This document shows positions 27,004 to 37,417 of a stretch of DNA of 64,000 nucleotides, in pieces (within the stretch, counting starts at the first letter, position 1; the number at the start of each line of letters is the position of its first letter). The position numbers and the translations under genes were made by a program. The notes under the pieces are model-generated. The model worked only from the letters and a program-made list of their open reading frames with translations. It was not told the origin of the DNA and searched no databases. This stretch comes from Halomonas sp. NO4 (GTDB lineage Bacteria > Pseudomonadota > Gammaproteobacteria > Pseudomonadales > Halomonadaceae). The stretch spans positions 33,469 to 97,468 of the forward strand of contig NZ_WHMA01000011.1 in NCBI RefSeq assembly GCF_010994375.1, in the 5' to 3' direction.

Positions 27004-28245
27004 ATGCTAGACCGCTTGCCTTTGCTGATCGGGTTGCGCTACGTGCGCGCCAAGCGCCGCAACCATTTCATCTCCTTTATCTCGCTGACCTCCATGCTGG
27101 GGCTGATGCTGGGCGTGGCCGTGCTGATCCTGGTGCTCTCGGTGATGAACGGCTTCGATCATGAGCTGCGCACCCGCATCCTGGGCATGGTGCCCCATGC
27201 CAAGATCGAGTCGCGCACCGGGCTGGTCGAGTGGGAAGCGCTCGCCGAACAGGTCATGGCGCGCGAGCGGGTGGTCGGCGCCGCGCCCTACGTCGAGCAG
27301 CAGGGCATGTTCGCGGTGGGCGGGCGCAACGAGGGGGCCATGGTCAACGGCATCGTGCCCGCCTGGGAGGCGCGCGTCTCCATCATCGGCGAGCACATGC
27401 GCCAGGGCAGCCTCGACGACCTCGAGGCCGGCGAGTGGAACGTGGTGCTGGGCTCGCTGCTCGCCCGCCGCCTGGGCGTCGGGGTCGGCGATCAGGTGAC
27501 GCTGCTGGTGCCGGAGGCCTCGATCACCCCCGCGGGGGTCTTTCCGCGCCTCAAGCGCTTCACCGTGAGCGGCATCTTCAGCGTCGGCGCCGACCTGGAC
27601 GGCAACCTCGCCTATGCCCATATCGAGGATATGCAGGCCCTGGCGCGGCTCGGCGACACCGTGGGGGGGCTGCGCCTGGAGCTCGACGACCTCTTCGTCG
27701 CGGGCAGCGTGACACGGGCCATCGTCAACGACCTGGGGCCCGACTTCCGCGGCCTCGACTGGACCTACTCCCACGGCAACCTCTTCCAGGCGATCCAGAT
27801 GGAGAAGCGCATGATCGCGCTGCTGCTCACCGTGATCATCGCCGTGGCGGCCTTCAATATCGTCTCGACGCTGGTGATGGTGGTCACCGACAAGCACGCC
27901 GACATCGCCATCCTGCGCACCATCGGTGCCACGCCGCGCTCGATCATGGGCATTTTCATGGTCCAGGGCCTGGCCATCGGCGCCATCGGCATCGCCGTGG
28001 GGGTGGGGCTCGGTATCCTCCTGGCGCTGACCGTTGCCGACCTGATCGGCTGGGTGGAGACGGTGCTCGGCATCCAGTTCCTCGATGCCGGTGTGTACTT
28101 CATCAGTGACCTGCCGTCGCGCCTGCATTGGAACGACGTGGGTAACATCGTCGCCGCGGCCTTCGGCCTCACCTTCCTGTCGACCCTCTACCCGGCCTGG
28201 CGGGCGGCGCGGGTCCAGCCGGCCGAGGTACTTCGCTATGAATGA
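27004..28245 (+). CDS. Lipoprotein-releasing ABC permease (LolC/E/F type)
   Basis: A 413-residue permease: one N-terminal helix (LTSMLGLMLGVAVLILVLSV), a large periplasmic domain and three C-terminal helices, with the FtsX/MacB-like core SIMGIFMVQGLAIG. It extracts lipoproteins from the inner membrane for LolA. Only one permease precedes lolD here, unlike the E. coli lolC-lolD-lolE order, so the complex may be the LolDF type or another permease lies elsewhere. The cytoplasmic N-terminus has RYVRAKRRNHFISFIS, typical of LolC/E. Confidence 0.9.
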   Translation: MLDRLPLLIGLRYVRAKRRNHFISFISLTSMLGLMLGVAVLILVLSVMNGFDHELRTRILGMVPHAKIESRTGLVEWEALAEQVMARERVVGAAPYVEQQGMFAVGGRNEGAMVNGIVPAWEARVSIIGEHMRQGSLDDLEAGEWNVVLGSLLARRLGVGVGDQVTLLVPEASITPAGVFPRLKRFTVSGIFSVGADLDGNLAYAHIEDMQALARLGDTVGGLRLELDDLFVAGSVTRAIVNDLGPDFRGLDWTYSHGNLFQAIQMEKRMIALLLTVIIAVAAFNIVSTLVMVVTDKHADIAILRTIGATPRSIMGIFMVQGLAIGAIGIAVGVGLGILLALTVADLIGWVETVLGIQFLDAGVYFISDLPSRLHWNDVGNIVAAAFGLTFLSTLYPAWRAARVQPAEVLRYE

Positions 28246-28273
28246 TCCGGCCACCCTGAAGGAGAAGAACGCC

Positions 28274-28984
28274 ATGGCCTCAGCTGCGAGCGGCGATGAT
28301 CAGGCGACCGTGATGCTCGCCTGCCACGACCTGACGCGCGTCTATCGCGAGGGTCCCCAGGATGTCACCGTGCTCGACGGCCTCTCGCTCGAGGTGCGCG
28401 CCGGCGAGCGCGTGGCGGTGGTGGGCAGTTCCGGTTCCGGCAAGACCACCCTGCTCAACCTGCTGGGCGGGCTCGACAGCCCGACACGGGGCGAGGTACG
28501 CATTGCCGGCGAGTCGCTGCTGGATCTCGGCAGCGCCGAGCTGGGCCGCTTCCGCAACCGCCATATCGGCTTCGTCTACCAGTTCCACCACCTGCTGGCG
28601 GAGTTCACGGCGCTGGAGAATGCCGCGCTGCCGCTGATCGTGCGCGGGATGCGCAAGAAGGCCGCCGAGGCGCGGGCCCGTGAGCTGCTCGACAAGGTGG
28701 GTATGGCGCCGCGCGCCGACCACAAGCCCGGCGAGCTCTCCGGCGGCGAGCGTCAGCGGGTGGCCATCGCCCGGGCGCTGGTCACCGACCCGAGCCTGGT
28801 GCTGATGGACGAACCCACCGGCAACCTCGATCAGACCACCGCGGCGAGCATCCTGGCGTTGATGGACGAACTGGCGCGTACCACCGCCTGCGCCTTCGTG
28901 GTGGTGACCCACGACCCGGCGCTTGCGGCCCATCAGGATCGCGTGCTCAAGCTGGATGGGGGGCGCCTCGAGGAGCAAGCCTGA
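28274..28984 (+). CDS. lolD: Lipoprotein-releasing ATPase LolD
   Basis: A 236-residue ABC ATPase: GSSGSGKTTLLNLLGGLD (Walker A), FVYQFHHLLAEFTALEN (Q-loop and LolD-specific motif), LSGGERQRVAIARAL, LMDEPTGNLD. AAGGAG lies 9 nt before the ATG at 28274 and gives the usual LolD length; an ATG at 28238, overlapping the permease stop, is the alternative. It powers the permease encoded upstream. Confidence 0.92.
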   Translation: MASAASGDDQATVMLACHDLTRVYREGPQDVTVLDGLSLEVRAGERVAVVGSSGSGKTTLLNLLGGLDSPTRGEVRIAGESLLDLGSAELGRFRNRHIGFVYQFHHLLAEFTALENAALPLIVRGMRKKAAEARARELLDKVGMAPRADHKPGELSGGERQRVAIARALVTDPSLVLMDEPTGNLDQTTAASILALMDELARTTACAFVVVTHDPALAAHQDRVLKLDGGRLEEQA

Positions 28985-28990
28985 GGCGGC

Positions 28991-29530
28991 TCAACCCGCG
29001 TCGTCCGCCTCGCGCCGGCGTCGACGCCGATGGCGGCGTTTCCAGCTGCGCGACACCTGCCAGCGCCACGCCAGGCGGATCGCCACGTTGCCGGCCAGGG
29101 CGGCGGCACAGGCCATCAGTACCGAGCCCACGGCGAGCGCGGGCAGGATGTCGGCCATGCGCTCGGCGATCCAGCGGGTGGAGACCCGGGCGGGTGCTTC
29201 GCTCGCCCGCGTGCCCATCACCCAGGCCCCCACCCGGTAGTTGCCGTAGAAGATCAGCGGCATGGTGAGCGGATTGGTGATCCACACCAGCCCTACCGCC
29301 AGGGGTAGATTGCAGCGCGTCAGCCAGGCGCCGCAGGCGGCGAGCGCCATCTGGAAGGGGATTGGCAGCATGGCGCTGAACAGCCCCACCGAGAAGGCGT
29401 TGGCCACGCTGCGTCGCGACAGCACCCACAGCCTTGGATCGGCGGTGAGGCCGCCGAGCAAGCGCAGCGAGCGCTGGCGTCTGAGCGTCTCGGGATGGGG
29501 CATGTAGCGCTGTAGCAGTCGGCGCGGCAT
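28991..29530 (-). CDS. DUF2062 membrane protein
   Basis: A 179-residue protein with PHPETLRRQRSLRLLG, FSVGLFSAMLPIPFQM and ITNPLTMPLIFYGNYRVG, characteristic of DUF2062, and about three membrane helices. The C-terminus is strongly basic (RRHRRRRRR). DUF2062 genes are often found between lol and comEC genes in gammaproteobacteria. Role unknown; membrane location expected. It converges on lolD with a 6-bp gap. Confidence 0.85.
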   Translation of the reverse strand: MPRRLLQRYMPHPETLRRQRSLRLLGGLTADPRLWVLSRRSVANAFSVGLFSAMLPIPFQMALAACGAWLTRCNLPLAVGLVWITNPLTMPLIFYGNYRVGAWVMGTRASEAPARVSTRWIAERMADILPALAVGSVLMACAAALAGNVAIRLAWRWQVSRSWKRRHRRRRRREADDAG

Positions 29531-29643
29531 GGCGTCTCGGCTCGCGACTGACGGAATGCGCGTTATTATCCATGGATGACAAGGCCCTCGCCATGCGGTT
29601 GGCGGGGTCGCGAGGCTTCATCGCGTGACAGGGAGAGGCCGCG

Positions 29644-31968
29644 ATGCACAAGGACGGAAGCGCCGTCCGGCCGAGGTGGGAGCCGGGCCTGGCAATGCCG
29701 GTGGCATTGGCAGCGCTGGCCGGCGTGGGGGCGGGCTGGTGGGCGCCGCCCGCGCTGTTCCCGGGGTGGGCGCTCGCCGCACTGATGCTTGGTGCGGCGG
29801 GTCGCTGGCGCGGCCTGGCGCTGGCCCTGGTGATGGCGGTGACGGCTCAGGGGGTGTTCTCGGCGAAGGCGGCCGAGCTGCCCCTCGGCCTGCTGCGCGA
29901 AGACCTGGCCGTCGAGGGGCGCCTGGAATCGGTGAGCCGCGAGGGGGAATTGACGCGCCTGACGCTGCGCGTTGAGGGCTGTCGACCCCTGGCCGCAGGG
30001 CGCCTGCCCTGCGACGCCCCGGGCCGCGTGCGGCTGAGCTACTACGACGCCCCTCCCATGCGGCCCGGCGAGCGCTGGGCGCTGACCGTTCGCCTGCGCC
30101 CGCCCGCTGGTTTCACCAACCCAGGCACCTTCGACTATGGCGCCTGGCTGTGGCGCGAGGGCATTCACGCCACCGGCTACGTGCGCCGCGACCCGCCGCC
30201 GTAGCGGCTCGCGGCGGCGGGTGTCTCGCTGCGCGAGCGCGCCCTGGCGCACCTGGAGGCGCAGCCGCTGTCGCCGCTCGCCACGCGCTGGCTGGCCGCG
30301 CTGACCCTGGGCGCCGACGAGCGCCTGACGCGTGACGACTGGGACCTCCTCAACGCCAGCGGGACCACCCACCTGATGGTCATCTCCGGCCTGCACGTGG
30401 GGCTGGTGGCGACCTTCGTTCTGCTGATGGGTCGCGGCGTGGCGCGTCTTGTAACGCCACGGCGCTGGCGTCTGGTCATCTGGCCCTGGTGGTTGGCCGG
30501 AGCGGCGGCGCTCGGTTACGCCAGCCTGGCGGGGCTCGAGCCACCGGCGCTGCGCGCCATGCTGATGACCCTGGTCGGGCTCTGGGTGGCCAGCGGCCGG
30601 CATGCCCCGGGACCCTGGCAGGGCTGGTGGCTGGCCCTGGGACTGGTGGTGATTGTCGATCCGCTGGCGGTGTGGCGCCCCGGGCTGTGGCTCTCCTTTC
30701 TGGCCGTGGCGCTGCTCATCCTCGTCTGGCAGGGGCGTTCGCGGCCGCGCGGCGTTTCCGGCTGGGTCGCGGCGCTGCTACGCACCCAACTGCTGCTCGC
30801 CCCGCTGATGGCCGCGGCGGTGCTGCTCGCCTTCGCCCGGCTGGCGCCGGCCGCGCCGCTGGTCAACCTGCTGGTGGTACCCCTGGTGAGCTCCCTGATG
30901 GTGCCCTTGGGGCTGATCGGTTGGCTGCTGCTGCCCATCCCGACGCTGTCGACTCTGGCCTGGCAGGGCTTCGATGGGCTGGCCCGGGGAGTGGCCGTGC
31001 TGCTCGACGCCGCCGTCGCCGGGCTGCCGCTGTGGTGGCCGGCCCCTGAGACGGTGCTGACCCTGGCACTGCTGCTGGGCGGCATCGCCGGGCTCTGGGC
31101 CTTGCCGGCGCTGGCCATGCGCCTGCGCCTTGCCGGTACGCTGCTGCTTTCGGTGACCCTGCTCGGCCTCGAGGCACCCGAGATTCCGCCGGGCACCCTG
31201 CGCGTGCGGGTGCAGGACGTGGGGCAGGGGCAGCTGGTCGAGCTGCGCAGCGCCAGCTACCGGCTGCTCTACGACACCGGTCCGCGCTTTGCGTCGGGCT
31301 TTGCGCCCATCGAGGCGCTGTGGCCCGCGGGTCAGCGTTTCGATACCGTGATCGTCAGCCATGCCGACCTCGATCATGCCGGCGGGGTCAGCCGCCTGGT
31401 CGAGCGGCATGCGGTCGGCGCCTATCTGGCACCCCTCGCCGAGGCGGTCGGCGTGCCGGTGCGACCCTGCCGGCGCGGCCAGCGCTGGGAGCGCGACGGC
31501 GTGCGCTACCGTGTGTTGTGGCCGCCGCCCCGCGCGGCCCACCTCTCCAGCAACGACCGTTCCTGCGTGCTGGAAGTCACCGCCGGCGACGAGCGCTTGC
31601 TGATCACCGGCGACGTGGGGCGCGAGATCGAACGTGCCTTTCTCGCCGAGGTGGACGACCCGGTCACACTGCTGGTGGCGGGCCACCACGGCAGCGCCAC
31701 CAGTTCGGGGCCGCATCTGGTCCAATCCCTGGCCCCGCGCCATGCGCTGTTCAGCGCCGGGCGCCACAACGGCTACGGGCACCCCGCCGACGCGGTGGTC
31801 CGCCGCTTCCGGCGGGGAGGCAGCTGCCTGTGGAGCACGGCCCTGGATGGCGCGCTGACCGCCTGGCTGGGGCGGCCGGAGGGCGCCGCTGTGTCGGCCA
31901 CGCGCTCGGCGGAGTGGCGGCACGGCGGTGTCGAAGGCCCCTGCCATGCGGTAGAATCGCCCCACTGA
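29644..31968 (+). pseudogene. comEC: comEC interrupted by one in-frame amber stop
   Basis: The frame encodes 774 residues with one TAG at 30202-30204 (codon 187). Before it lie N-terminal helices and the DUF4131-like domain (FTNPGTFDYGAWLWREGIHATGY). After it the same frame continues with the competence domain (GTTHLMVISGLHVGL), further helices and a complete metallo-beta-lactamase domain (VSHADLDHAGG, ITGDVG, GHHGSATSSG). No frame change occurs. ComEC is the channel for DNA uptake. A true nonsense mutation, readthrough or an assembly error are all possible; the downstream part looks undecayed. Confidence 0.88.
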
Positions 31969-32009
31969 ATGTGCCCGGCCGCCGTCGCGGCCATGAGGAG
32001 AGGGATGTC

Positions 32010-32717
32010 ATGGACATGATCGAGGCGCTCCTTGCCGGGGGCTGGCTGATGGTGCCCCTACTGGGCTGTTCGCTGCTGGCCACGGTGATCATCATCGAGC
32101 GGCTGTGGACGCTGCGCGCCGCGCGGATCGCGCCCTACGGGCTGGGCCAGGAGGTCTGCTCGCTGGTCGCCCGCGGCCAGGTCAACCTCTACTGGCTCGA
32201 GGCCCACTCGCCCCTGGGCGGCGTGCTGGCGGCCGGGCTGCGCAACGCCCGGCTGGGCCACGAGCAGGTGCGGGCGCGGCTGCAGGAGGCCGCCACCGCG
32301 GTGATCCACGACATGGAGCGCTTCCTCAGCCCGCTCGGCACCATCGCCGCCATCACCCCGCTGATCGGCCTGCTGGGCACCGTGGTGGGCATGATCGAGG
32401 TGTTCGCGGTGATCGTCGCCGGTGACGGGGCGAGCCGCACCGCCGACCTGGCCGGCGGTATCTCGCGGGCCCTGGTGACCACGGCCGCCGGTCTCACCGT
32501 GGCCATTCCTGCCCTGATGTTCCATCGCCACTTCCTGCGTCGCGTGGAGGACATCACCGTGCGCATGGAGGAACAGGCCAGCCAGGTGGTGGAGTTCCTG
32601 GCCCACTATCCCGGCGAGCTGGCCTTCGCCGAACGCCCGGAGCCGGCGCAGCCGCCGACGCCGAGCGTGACAGCGGCGGCCGCCAGCGAACTCGCGCCGG
32701 GAGCCAGACGCCCGTGA
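32010..32717 (+). CDS. exbB: ExbB/TolQ/MotA-family proton channel protein
   Basis: A 235-residue protein with three helices: residues 9-28, about 110-135 (ITPLIGLLGTVVGMIEVF) and about 155-175 (ALVTTAAGLTVAIPALMF). The second and third carry the conserved TolQ/ExbB motifs. With the ExbD-like product it should use the proton gradient. In this position, ahead of msbA, the pair is conserved in Pseudomonas relatives and no TonB gene is adjacent. The proline-rich tail is not conserved. Confidence 0.88.
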   Translation: MDMIEALLAGGWLMVPLLGCSLLATVIIIERLWTLRAARIAPYGLGQEVCSLVARGQVNLYWLEAHSPLGGVLAAGLRNARLGHEQVRARLQEAATAVIHDMERFLSPLGTIAAITPLIGLLGTVVGMIEVFAVIVAGDGASRTADLAGGISRALVTTAAGLTVAIPALMFHRHFLRRVEDITVRMEEQASQVVEFLAHYPGELAFAERPEPAQPPTPSVTAAAASELAPGARRP

Positions 32718-33136
32718 AGTTCGTGCGTCGGCGCCGCGATCCGGTGGAGGTCAACCTCACGCCGTTGATCGATGTGGTCTTTTTGCTGCTGATCTTTTTC
32801 ATGGTATCCACCACCTTCGAGACCCGTCAGGCCCTGGAGCTCACCCTGCCCGAGAGCGAGACCGGGGCGGTGCTGGACCGCGCGCCTCTTACCCTGGTGG
32901 TGACCGCCGAGGGCGGCTATCGCCTCGGTGAGCGCTCGCTGGCCGCCGAGGCGCTGGGCACGGCGCTGGCCGAGCGGGCCGAACAGGCCCGCGAACACGG
33001 CCTGGTAGTGGAGGCCGATGCGCGGGCCGCCCATGCCGACGTGGTACGCGCCCTCGATCGGGCAGGCGCGCTGGGGATTTCCCGGGTACGCATCGCCACC
33101 GCCGCGCTTTCATCCACCCAAGCGGAGTCACCGTGA
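32714..33136 (+). CDS. exbD: ExbD/TolR-family protein
   Basis: A 140-residue protein with one N-terminal helix, PLIDVVFLLLIFFMVST, containing the essential aspartate (about D20), and a periplasmic C-terminal domain. GTG start at 32714 overlaps the exbB stop by 4 nt (GTGA). It is the stator partner of the channel protein upstream. Confidence 0.9.
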   Translation: MKFVRRRRDPVEVNLTPLIDVVFLLLIFFMVSTTFETRQALELTLPESETGAVLDRAPLTLVVTAEGGYRLGERSLAAEALGTALAERAEQAREHGLVVEADARAAHADVVRALDRAGALGISRVRIATAALSSTQAESP

Positions 33137-34893
33137 GCCAAGACGGTCGCCCCCCTCACTCCGGCTGGACGCTCTACAAGCGCCTGCTCGGTTACGTGAA
33201 GCCCTACTGGCGGGCCTTCGCGCTGGCCATTGTGGGCTATGCCATCTATGCCGCCTCGAGCACCGCCCTGGCGGAGATGATGAAACGGCTGATCGACGGC
33301 ATCCAGAACCCGGACGCCTCCTTCCGTCTCTTCCTGCCGCTCTTCGTGGTGGGCATGTTCGCCGCGCGCGGGCTCGGCACCTTCCTCGGTACCTACTTCA
33401 TGAGCAGCGTGGCGCGCAATCTGGTCCACGTGCTGCGTTGCAATGTCTTCGATCACATGCTGCACTTGCCGGGACGCTTCTTCGACGCCCACTCCAGCGG
33501 GCATCTCCTCTCGCGGGTCACCTACCACGTGGAGCAGGTGACCGGGGCCGCCACCAAGGCAGTGACCATCCTGCTGCGCGAGGGGCTCTTCGTGCTCGGG
33601 CTGATCAGCTATCTGCTGTGGACCAACTGGTTGCTGACGCTGCTATTCCTGACCGTGACGCCGCTGATCGCCGGCGTGGTCAGCTACGCCAGCAAGCGCT
33701 TCCGGCGCCTGTCGCGACGCATCCAGCACTCCATGGGCGACGTCACCCATGTCGCCTCGGAGGCGCTCTCCGGCTACCGGGTGGTGCGCACCCACGGCGC
33801 CGAGCCGTTCGAGAAGGCGCGCTTCGCCGCGGCAAGCGACTACAACCGCCAGCAGAGCATGAAGGAGGCCCTGACCAAGGCGGTGAGCACGCCGGTAATC
33901 CAGCTGCTGGTGGCCCTGGCACTGGCCGTGCTGGTGTGGTTCGCCATGTCGCCGGCGCTGATGGCCGACATGACCCCCGGCGAGTTCGTGGCCTTCATCA
34001 CTGCCGCCTCGCTGATGGCCAAGCCGGTTCGCCAGCTCACCGAGATCAACAGCGAGATCCAGAAGGGCATCGCTGCCACCGCCGAGCTGTTCGGGCTGCT
34101 CGACGAGCCCAGCGAGCCCGACGAAGGCGAGTACGAACCATCGCGCCTGGCGGGACGGGTACGCTTCGAGGGCGTTCACTTCCGCTACGCCCCCGACCAG
34201 CCCGAGGTGCTCTCGGGCATCGAGCTCAGCGTGCGCGCCGGCGAGATGGTGGCCATCGTGGGCCGCTCGGGCAGTGGCAAGTCCACCCTGGTGGGACTGC
34301 TGCCGCGCTTCTATCGCCCCACGGCGGGACGGGTGCTCATCGACGATGTGCCCCTGGACGACTACCGACTGGCACCATTGCGGCGCCAGATCGCCCTGGT
34401 GTCCCAGCAGGTGACGCTCTTCAATGCCAGCATCGCCGACAACATCGCCTACGGCGTGCCCGATGCCGACCCGGCCGCCATCCGTGCCGCGGCGCGGGCC
34501 GCCCATGCCGAGGAGTTCATCGAGCGCCTGCCCCGCGACTACGACACCGTGGTGGGCGACAACGGCGTGATGCTCTCCGGCGGCCAGCGCCAGCGTCTGG
34601 CCATTGCCCGGGCGATCTTCAAGGACGCACCCCTGCTGATCCTCGACGAAGCGACCTCGGCACTCGATACCGAGTCGGAGCGCCATATCCAGGCCGCGCT
34701 GGAGGAAGTGTGCCGCGGGCGCACCACCTTCGTGATCGCCCATCGCCTCTCCACCATCGAGCGCGCCGACCGTATCCTGGTCATGGAGCAGGGGCGCATC
34801 GTCGAGGAGGGCGAGCATGGCGAACTGCTGGCCCGCGACGGTGCCTATGCGGCCCTGCACCGGCTGCAGTTCCAGGAGGCGGCCGCCTCATGA
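33133..34893 (+). CDS. msbA: Lipid A flippase MsbA
   Basis: A 586-residue ABC half-transporter: six-helix membrane domain (about 1-320) and ATPase domain with GRSGSGKSTLVGLLPRFY, LSGGQRQRLAIARA, LLILDEATSALD and the H-loop IAHRLST. It flips lipid A-core across the inner membrane. The GTG start at 33133 overlaps exbD by 4 nt, and the gene is followed with a 4-nt overlap by lpxK, the kinase that acts on the same lipid. Confidence 0.95.
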   Translation: MSQDGRPPHSGWTLYKRLLGYVKPYWRAFALAIVGYAIYAASSTALAEMMKRLIDGIQNPDASFRLFLPLFVVGMFAARGLGTFLGTYFMSSVARNLVHVLRCNVFDHMLHLPGRFFDAHSSGHLLSRVTYHVEQVTGAATKAVTILLREGLFVLGLISYLLWTNWLLTLLFLTVTPLIAGVVSYASKRFRRLSRRIQHSMGDVTHVASEALSGYRVVRTHGAEPFEKARFAAASDYNRQQSMKEALTKAVSTPVIQLLVALALAVLVWFAMSPALMADMTPGEFVAFITAASLMAKPVRQLTEINSEIQKGIAATAELFGLLDEPSEPDEGEYEPSRLAGRVRFEGVHFRYAPDQPEVLSGIELSVRAGEMVAIVGRSGSGKSTLVGLLPRFYRPTAGRVLIDDVPLDDYRLAPLRRQIALVSQQVTLFNASIADNIAYGVPDADPAAIRAAARAAHAEEFIERLPRDYDTVVGDNGVMLSGGQRQRLAIARAIFKDAPLLILDEATSALDTESERHIQAALEEVCRGRTTFVIAHRLSTIERADRILVMEQGRIVEEGEHGELLARDGAYAALHRLQFQEAAAS

Positions 34894-35915
34894 GCGCCTC
34901 GCCCGGAGAGCGCTGGCTCGCGGCCGCCTACGCTGGCGCGCCCTGGCTGAACCTGCTGCGCCCGCTGGAAGCGCTCTACCGCTGGGGCGTGTCGCGTCGC
35001 GTTGCGGCCTTCCATGCGGGACGGCGCCGAGTATGGCGCCTCGAGGTGCCGGTGATCGTGGTGGGCAATCTGGCGCTCGGCGGCACCGGCAAGTCGCCGC
35101 TCACCGCCTGGCTGGCGCGCTACCTGGCCGAGGGCGGCTGGCGGCCAGGCATCGTCGCGCGGGGCTACGGCGGCAAGGCGTCGCGTTATCCGCTGCGGGT
35201 GAGTGCCGAGACACCGGTGAACGAGAGCGGTGACGAGCCGCGCATGCTGGCCCGCCAGACCGGCGTGCCGGTGGTGGTCGACCCCGATCGCCCGCGCGGT
35301 GCCCGGGCGCTGATCGAGGCCGGCTGCGATATCCTGATCAGTGACGATGGCCTGCAGCACCTCGCCCTGGGGCGCGACCTGGAGCTGGTGGTGGTGGATG
35401 GCGCTCGGGGTTTCGGCAACGGCCGTTGCCTGCCCGCCGGGCCGCTGCGCGAGCCTCTGGCGCGCCTGGCCGATGTGGATGCGGTGCTGGTCAACGGCGA
35501 GCCGGCATTCACACCGCCCGCCGGGGCTTGGACGTTTCGGTTGCAGCCGGTGCGCTGGCGACGACTGGCCGATGGCGAGGCGCGGGCGCTGGCGCCGCTG
35601 CCCTTTGCCGGCCGGGTGCACGCCGTGGCGGGTATCGGCCATCCGCAACGCTTCTTCGCCACTCTGGCGGCGCTGGGTGTCGACGCCGAGCCCCATCCGC
35701 TGGGCGATCATCACCGTTTTTCCGCGGCGGACCTGGCCTTCGGCGACGAGCGCCCGGTGGTGATGACGGCCAAGGACGCCGAGAAATGCGCCGGCCTGGT
35801 GGCAGCCAACGCCTGGGTGCTGGAGATTGAGGCCGACCCGCCGCCCGGCTTCGCTGCCTGGCTCGATGACCGACTCGCCGTCTGGCACCGCCCCGACGCC
35901 GAGGCAAGGCGGTAG
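34890..35915 (+). CDS. lpxK: Tetraacyldisaccharide 4'-kinase LpxK
   Basis: A 341-residue lipid A kinase. [19 protein letters not shown] is the P-loop, [21 protein letters not shown] the catalytic DGxQH region, and HHRFSAADL lies near the C-terminus. It phosphorylates the 4' position of the lipid A disaccharide. ATG overlaps the msbA stop by 4 nt. Confidence 0.95.
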   Translation: MSASPGERWLAAAYAGAPWLNLLRPLEALYRWGVSRRVAAFHAGRRRVWRLEVPVIVVGNLALGGTGKSPLTAWLARYLAEGGWRPGIVARGYGGKASRYPLRVSAETPVNESGDEPRMLARQTGVPVVVDPDRPRGARALIEAGCDILISDDGLQHLALGRDLELVVVDGARGFGNGRCLPAGPLREPLARLADVDAVLVNGEPAFTPPAGAWTFRLQPVRWRRLADGEARALAPLPFAGRVHAVAGIGHPQRFFATLAALGVDAEPHPLGDHHRFSAADLAFGDERPVVMTAKDAEKCAGLVAANAWVLEIEADPPPGFAAWLDDRLAVWHRPDAEARR

Positions 35916-35943
35916 ACGATTTCCTTTACTGCGGAGGTACGAG

Positions 35944-36153
35944 ATGGACAAGGAACTGCTGGCAATGCTGGTCTGCCCGCTGTGCAAGGGCAAGCTGAAG
36001 TACGATCGCGAGGCCGAGGAGCTGCGCTGCCACTTCGACGGCCTGGCCTACCCGGTGCGCGACGGCATTCCGGTGATGCTGCCCGAGGAGGCTCGCCAGA
36101 TGGACGCCGACGAGAAGCTGCCCGAGTCGCCTGGACGCCTGGGGGAGGGGTGA
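35944..36153 (+). CDS. ycaR: Trm112-family protein (YcaR-like)
   Basis: A 69-residue protein, [20 protein letters not shown]...[13 protein letters not shown], the Trm112/UPF0434 zinc-binding fold with two of the four cysteines kept (CPLC). In eukaryotes and archaea Trm112 activates methyltransferases; the bacterial role is not settled. It sits between lpxK and kdsB, as in E. coli, and its stop overlaps the kdsB start by one base. The acidic tail is not conserved. Confidence 0.9.
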   Translation: MDKELLAMLVCPLCKGKLKYDREAEELRCHFDGLAYPVRDGIPVMLPEEARQMDADEKLPESPGRLGEG

Positions 36154-36938
36154 TGGCGGCATCGCAGCGTCCCTTCCTGGTGGTCATCCCCGCCCGCTAT
36201 GCCTCCTCGCGGCTGCCCGGCAAGCCCCTGGCCGAGATCGCCGGCGAGCCGATGGTCGCCCACGTGTGGCGTCGCGCCGGCGCCAGCGCGGCCTCCCGGG
36301 TAGTGGTGGCCACCGACGATGCGCGTATCCGCGAGGCGCTCGCCCCCTACGGCGCCGAGGTGGTGATGACGCGCCCCGATCACGCCTCGGGCACCGACCG
36401 CCTCGCCGAGGTGGCCGAACGGTTGGCGCTGCCCGACGAGGCCGTGCTGGTCAATGTCCAGGGTGACGAGCCGCTGATTCCGCCGGCCCTGATCGACCAG
36501 GTCGCGGCGCGCCTGCATGATGATCCCGACGCGTCCATTGCCACCCTGGCCGAGCCGATCGTGGACGTCGAGACGCTGCTCAATCCCAACGTGGTCAAGG
36601 TGGTGCGCGCCCTCTCGGGGCGGGCGCTCTACTTCTCCCGCGCGCCCATTCCCTGGGATCGCGAGCACTTCGTCGCGCGCCCCGAGCTGCTGGCGACCGA
36701 TGCCTGGTTGCGCCATATCGGCCTCTATGCCTACCGGGCGAGCTTCCTGGCCGACTACCGCGACTGGGCGCCGGCGCCGCTGGAGCAGCTCGAACAGCTC
36801 GAGCAGCTGCGTGCGCTGCACCATGGGCATGCCATCCAGGTGGCGCTCGCCGCCGAGCCCAACCCGGGCGGCGTCGATACCGCCGAGGACCTGGCGCGCG
36901 TGCGTACCCGGCTGGCGACACCCGAAGGAGAGCCCTGA
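36153..36938 (+). CDS. kdsB: CMP-KDO synthetase KdsB
   Basis: A 261-residue nucleotidyltransferase: [55 protein letters not shown] and [10 protein letters not shown] are the signature segments. It activates KDO with CTP for addition to lipid A. Start overlaps the trm112 stop by one base. Confidence 0.96.
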   Translation: MAASQRPFLVVIPARYASSRLPGKPLAEIAGEPMVAHVWRRAGASAASRVVVATDDARIREALAPYGAEVVMTRPDHASGTDRLAEVAERLALPDEAVLVNVQGDEPLIPPALIDQVAARLHDDPDASIATLAEPIVDVETLLNPNVVKVVRALSGRALYFSRAPIPWDREHFVARPELLATDAWLRHIGLYAYRASFLADYRDWAPAPLEQLEQLEQLRALHHGHAIQVALAAEPNPGGVDTAEDLARVRTRLATPEGEP

Positions 36939-37417
36939 TGCGCGTGCTGTTCGTCTGTCTCGGTAACATCTGTCGTTCGCCCACCGCCGAGGGGGTATTT
37001 CGCCGCCAGCTGGACGAAGCGGGCCTGTCCGGTCGAGTGGAGGTGGACTCCTGCGGCATCGGCCCCTGGCACGTGGGCAAGTCGCCCGACCCGCGTGCCC
37101 AGGCGGCGGCCCGCCGGCGCGGCATCGACCTCGCCGGCCTGCGCGCCCGCCAGCTTGCCGACGAGGACTTCTACCGCTTCGACTACCTGCTGGCCATGGA
37201 TCACGACAACCTCGCCGCCATCGAGGCCCGCCGTCCCGCCGACAGCGCGGCCGAGGCCCGGCTCTTCCTCGCCTATGCCGGCGAGCCGGCGCGCGACGTA
37301 CCGGATCCCTATTACGGGGGTGACCACGGCTTCGACGAGGTGCTCGACCTGATCGAGGCGGCCTCTCGCGGGCTGGTGGCGACGCTGCGTGAGCGCCTGG
37401 AGGCGGAGCGGTCTTGA
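36938..37417 (+). CDS. Low-molecular-weight protein tyrosine phosphatase
   Basis: A 159-residue phosphatase with the P-loop VCLGNICRSPTAEG near residue 7 (C-x5-R-S) and the general-acid DPYYGG. Bacterial homologues dephosphorylate tyrosine kinases that control exopolysaccharide, but here it lies between kdsB and murB, an arrangement common in Pseudomonas and Halomonas, and the substrate is unknown. Start overlaps kdsB by one base. Confidence 0.92.
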   Translation: MRVLFVCLGNICRSPTAEGVFRRQLDEAGLSGRVEVDSCGIGPWHVGKSPDPRAQAAARRRGIDLAGLRARQLADEDFYRFDYLLAMDHDNLAAIEARRPADSAAEARLFLAYAGEPARDVPDPYYGGDHGFDEVLDLIEAASRGLVATLRERLEAERS

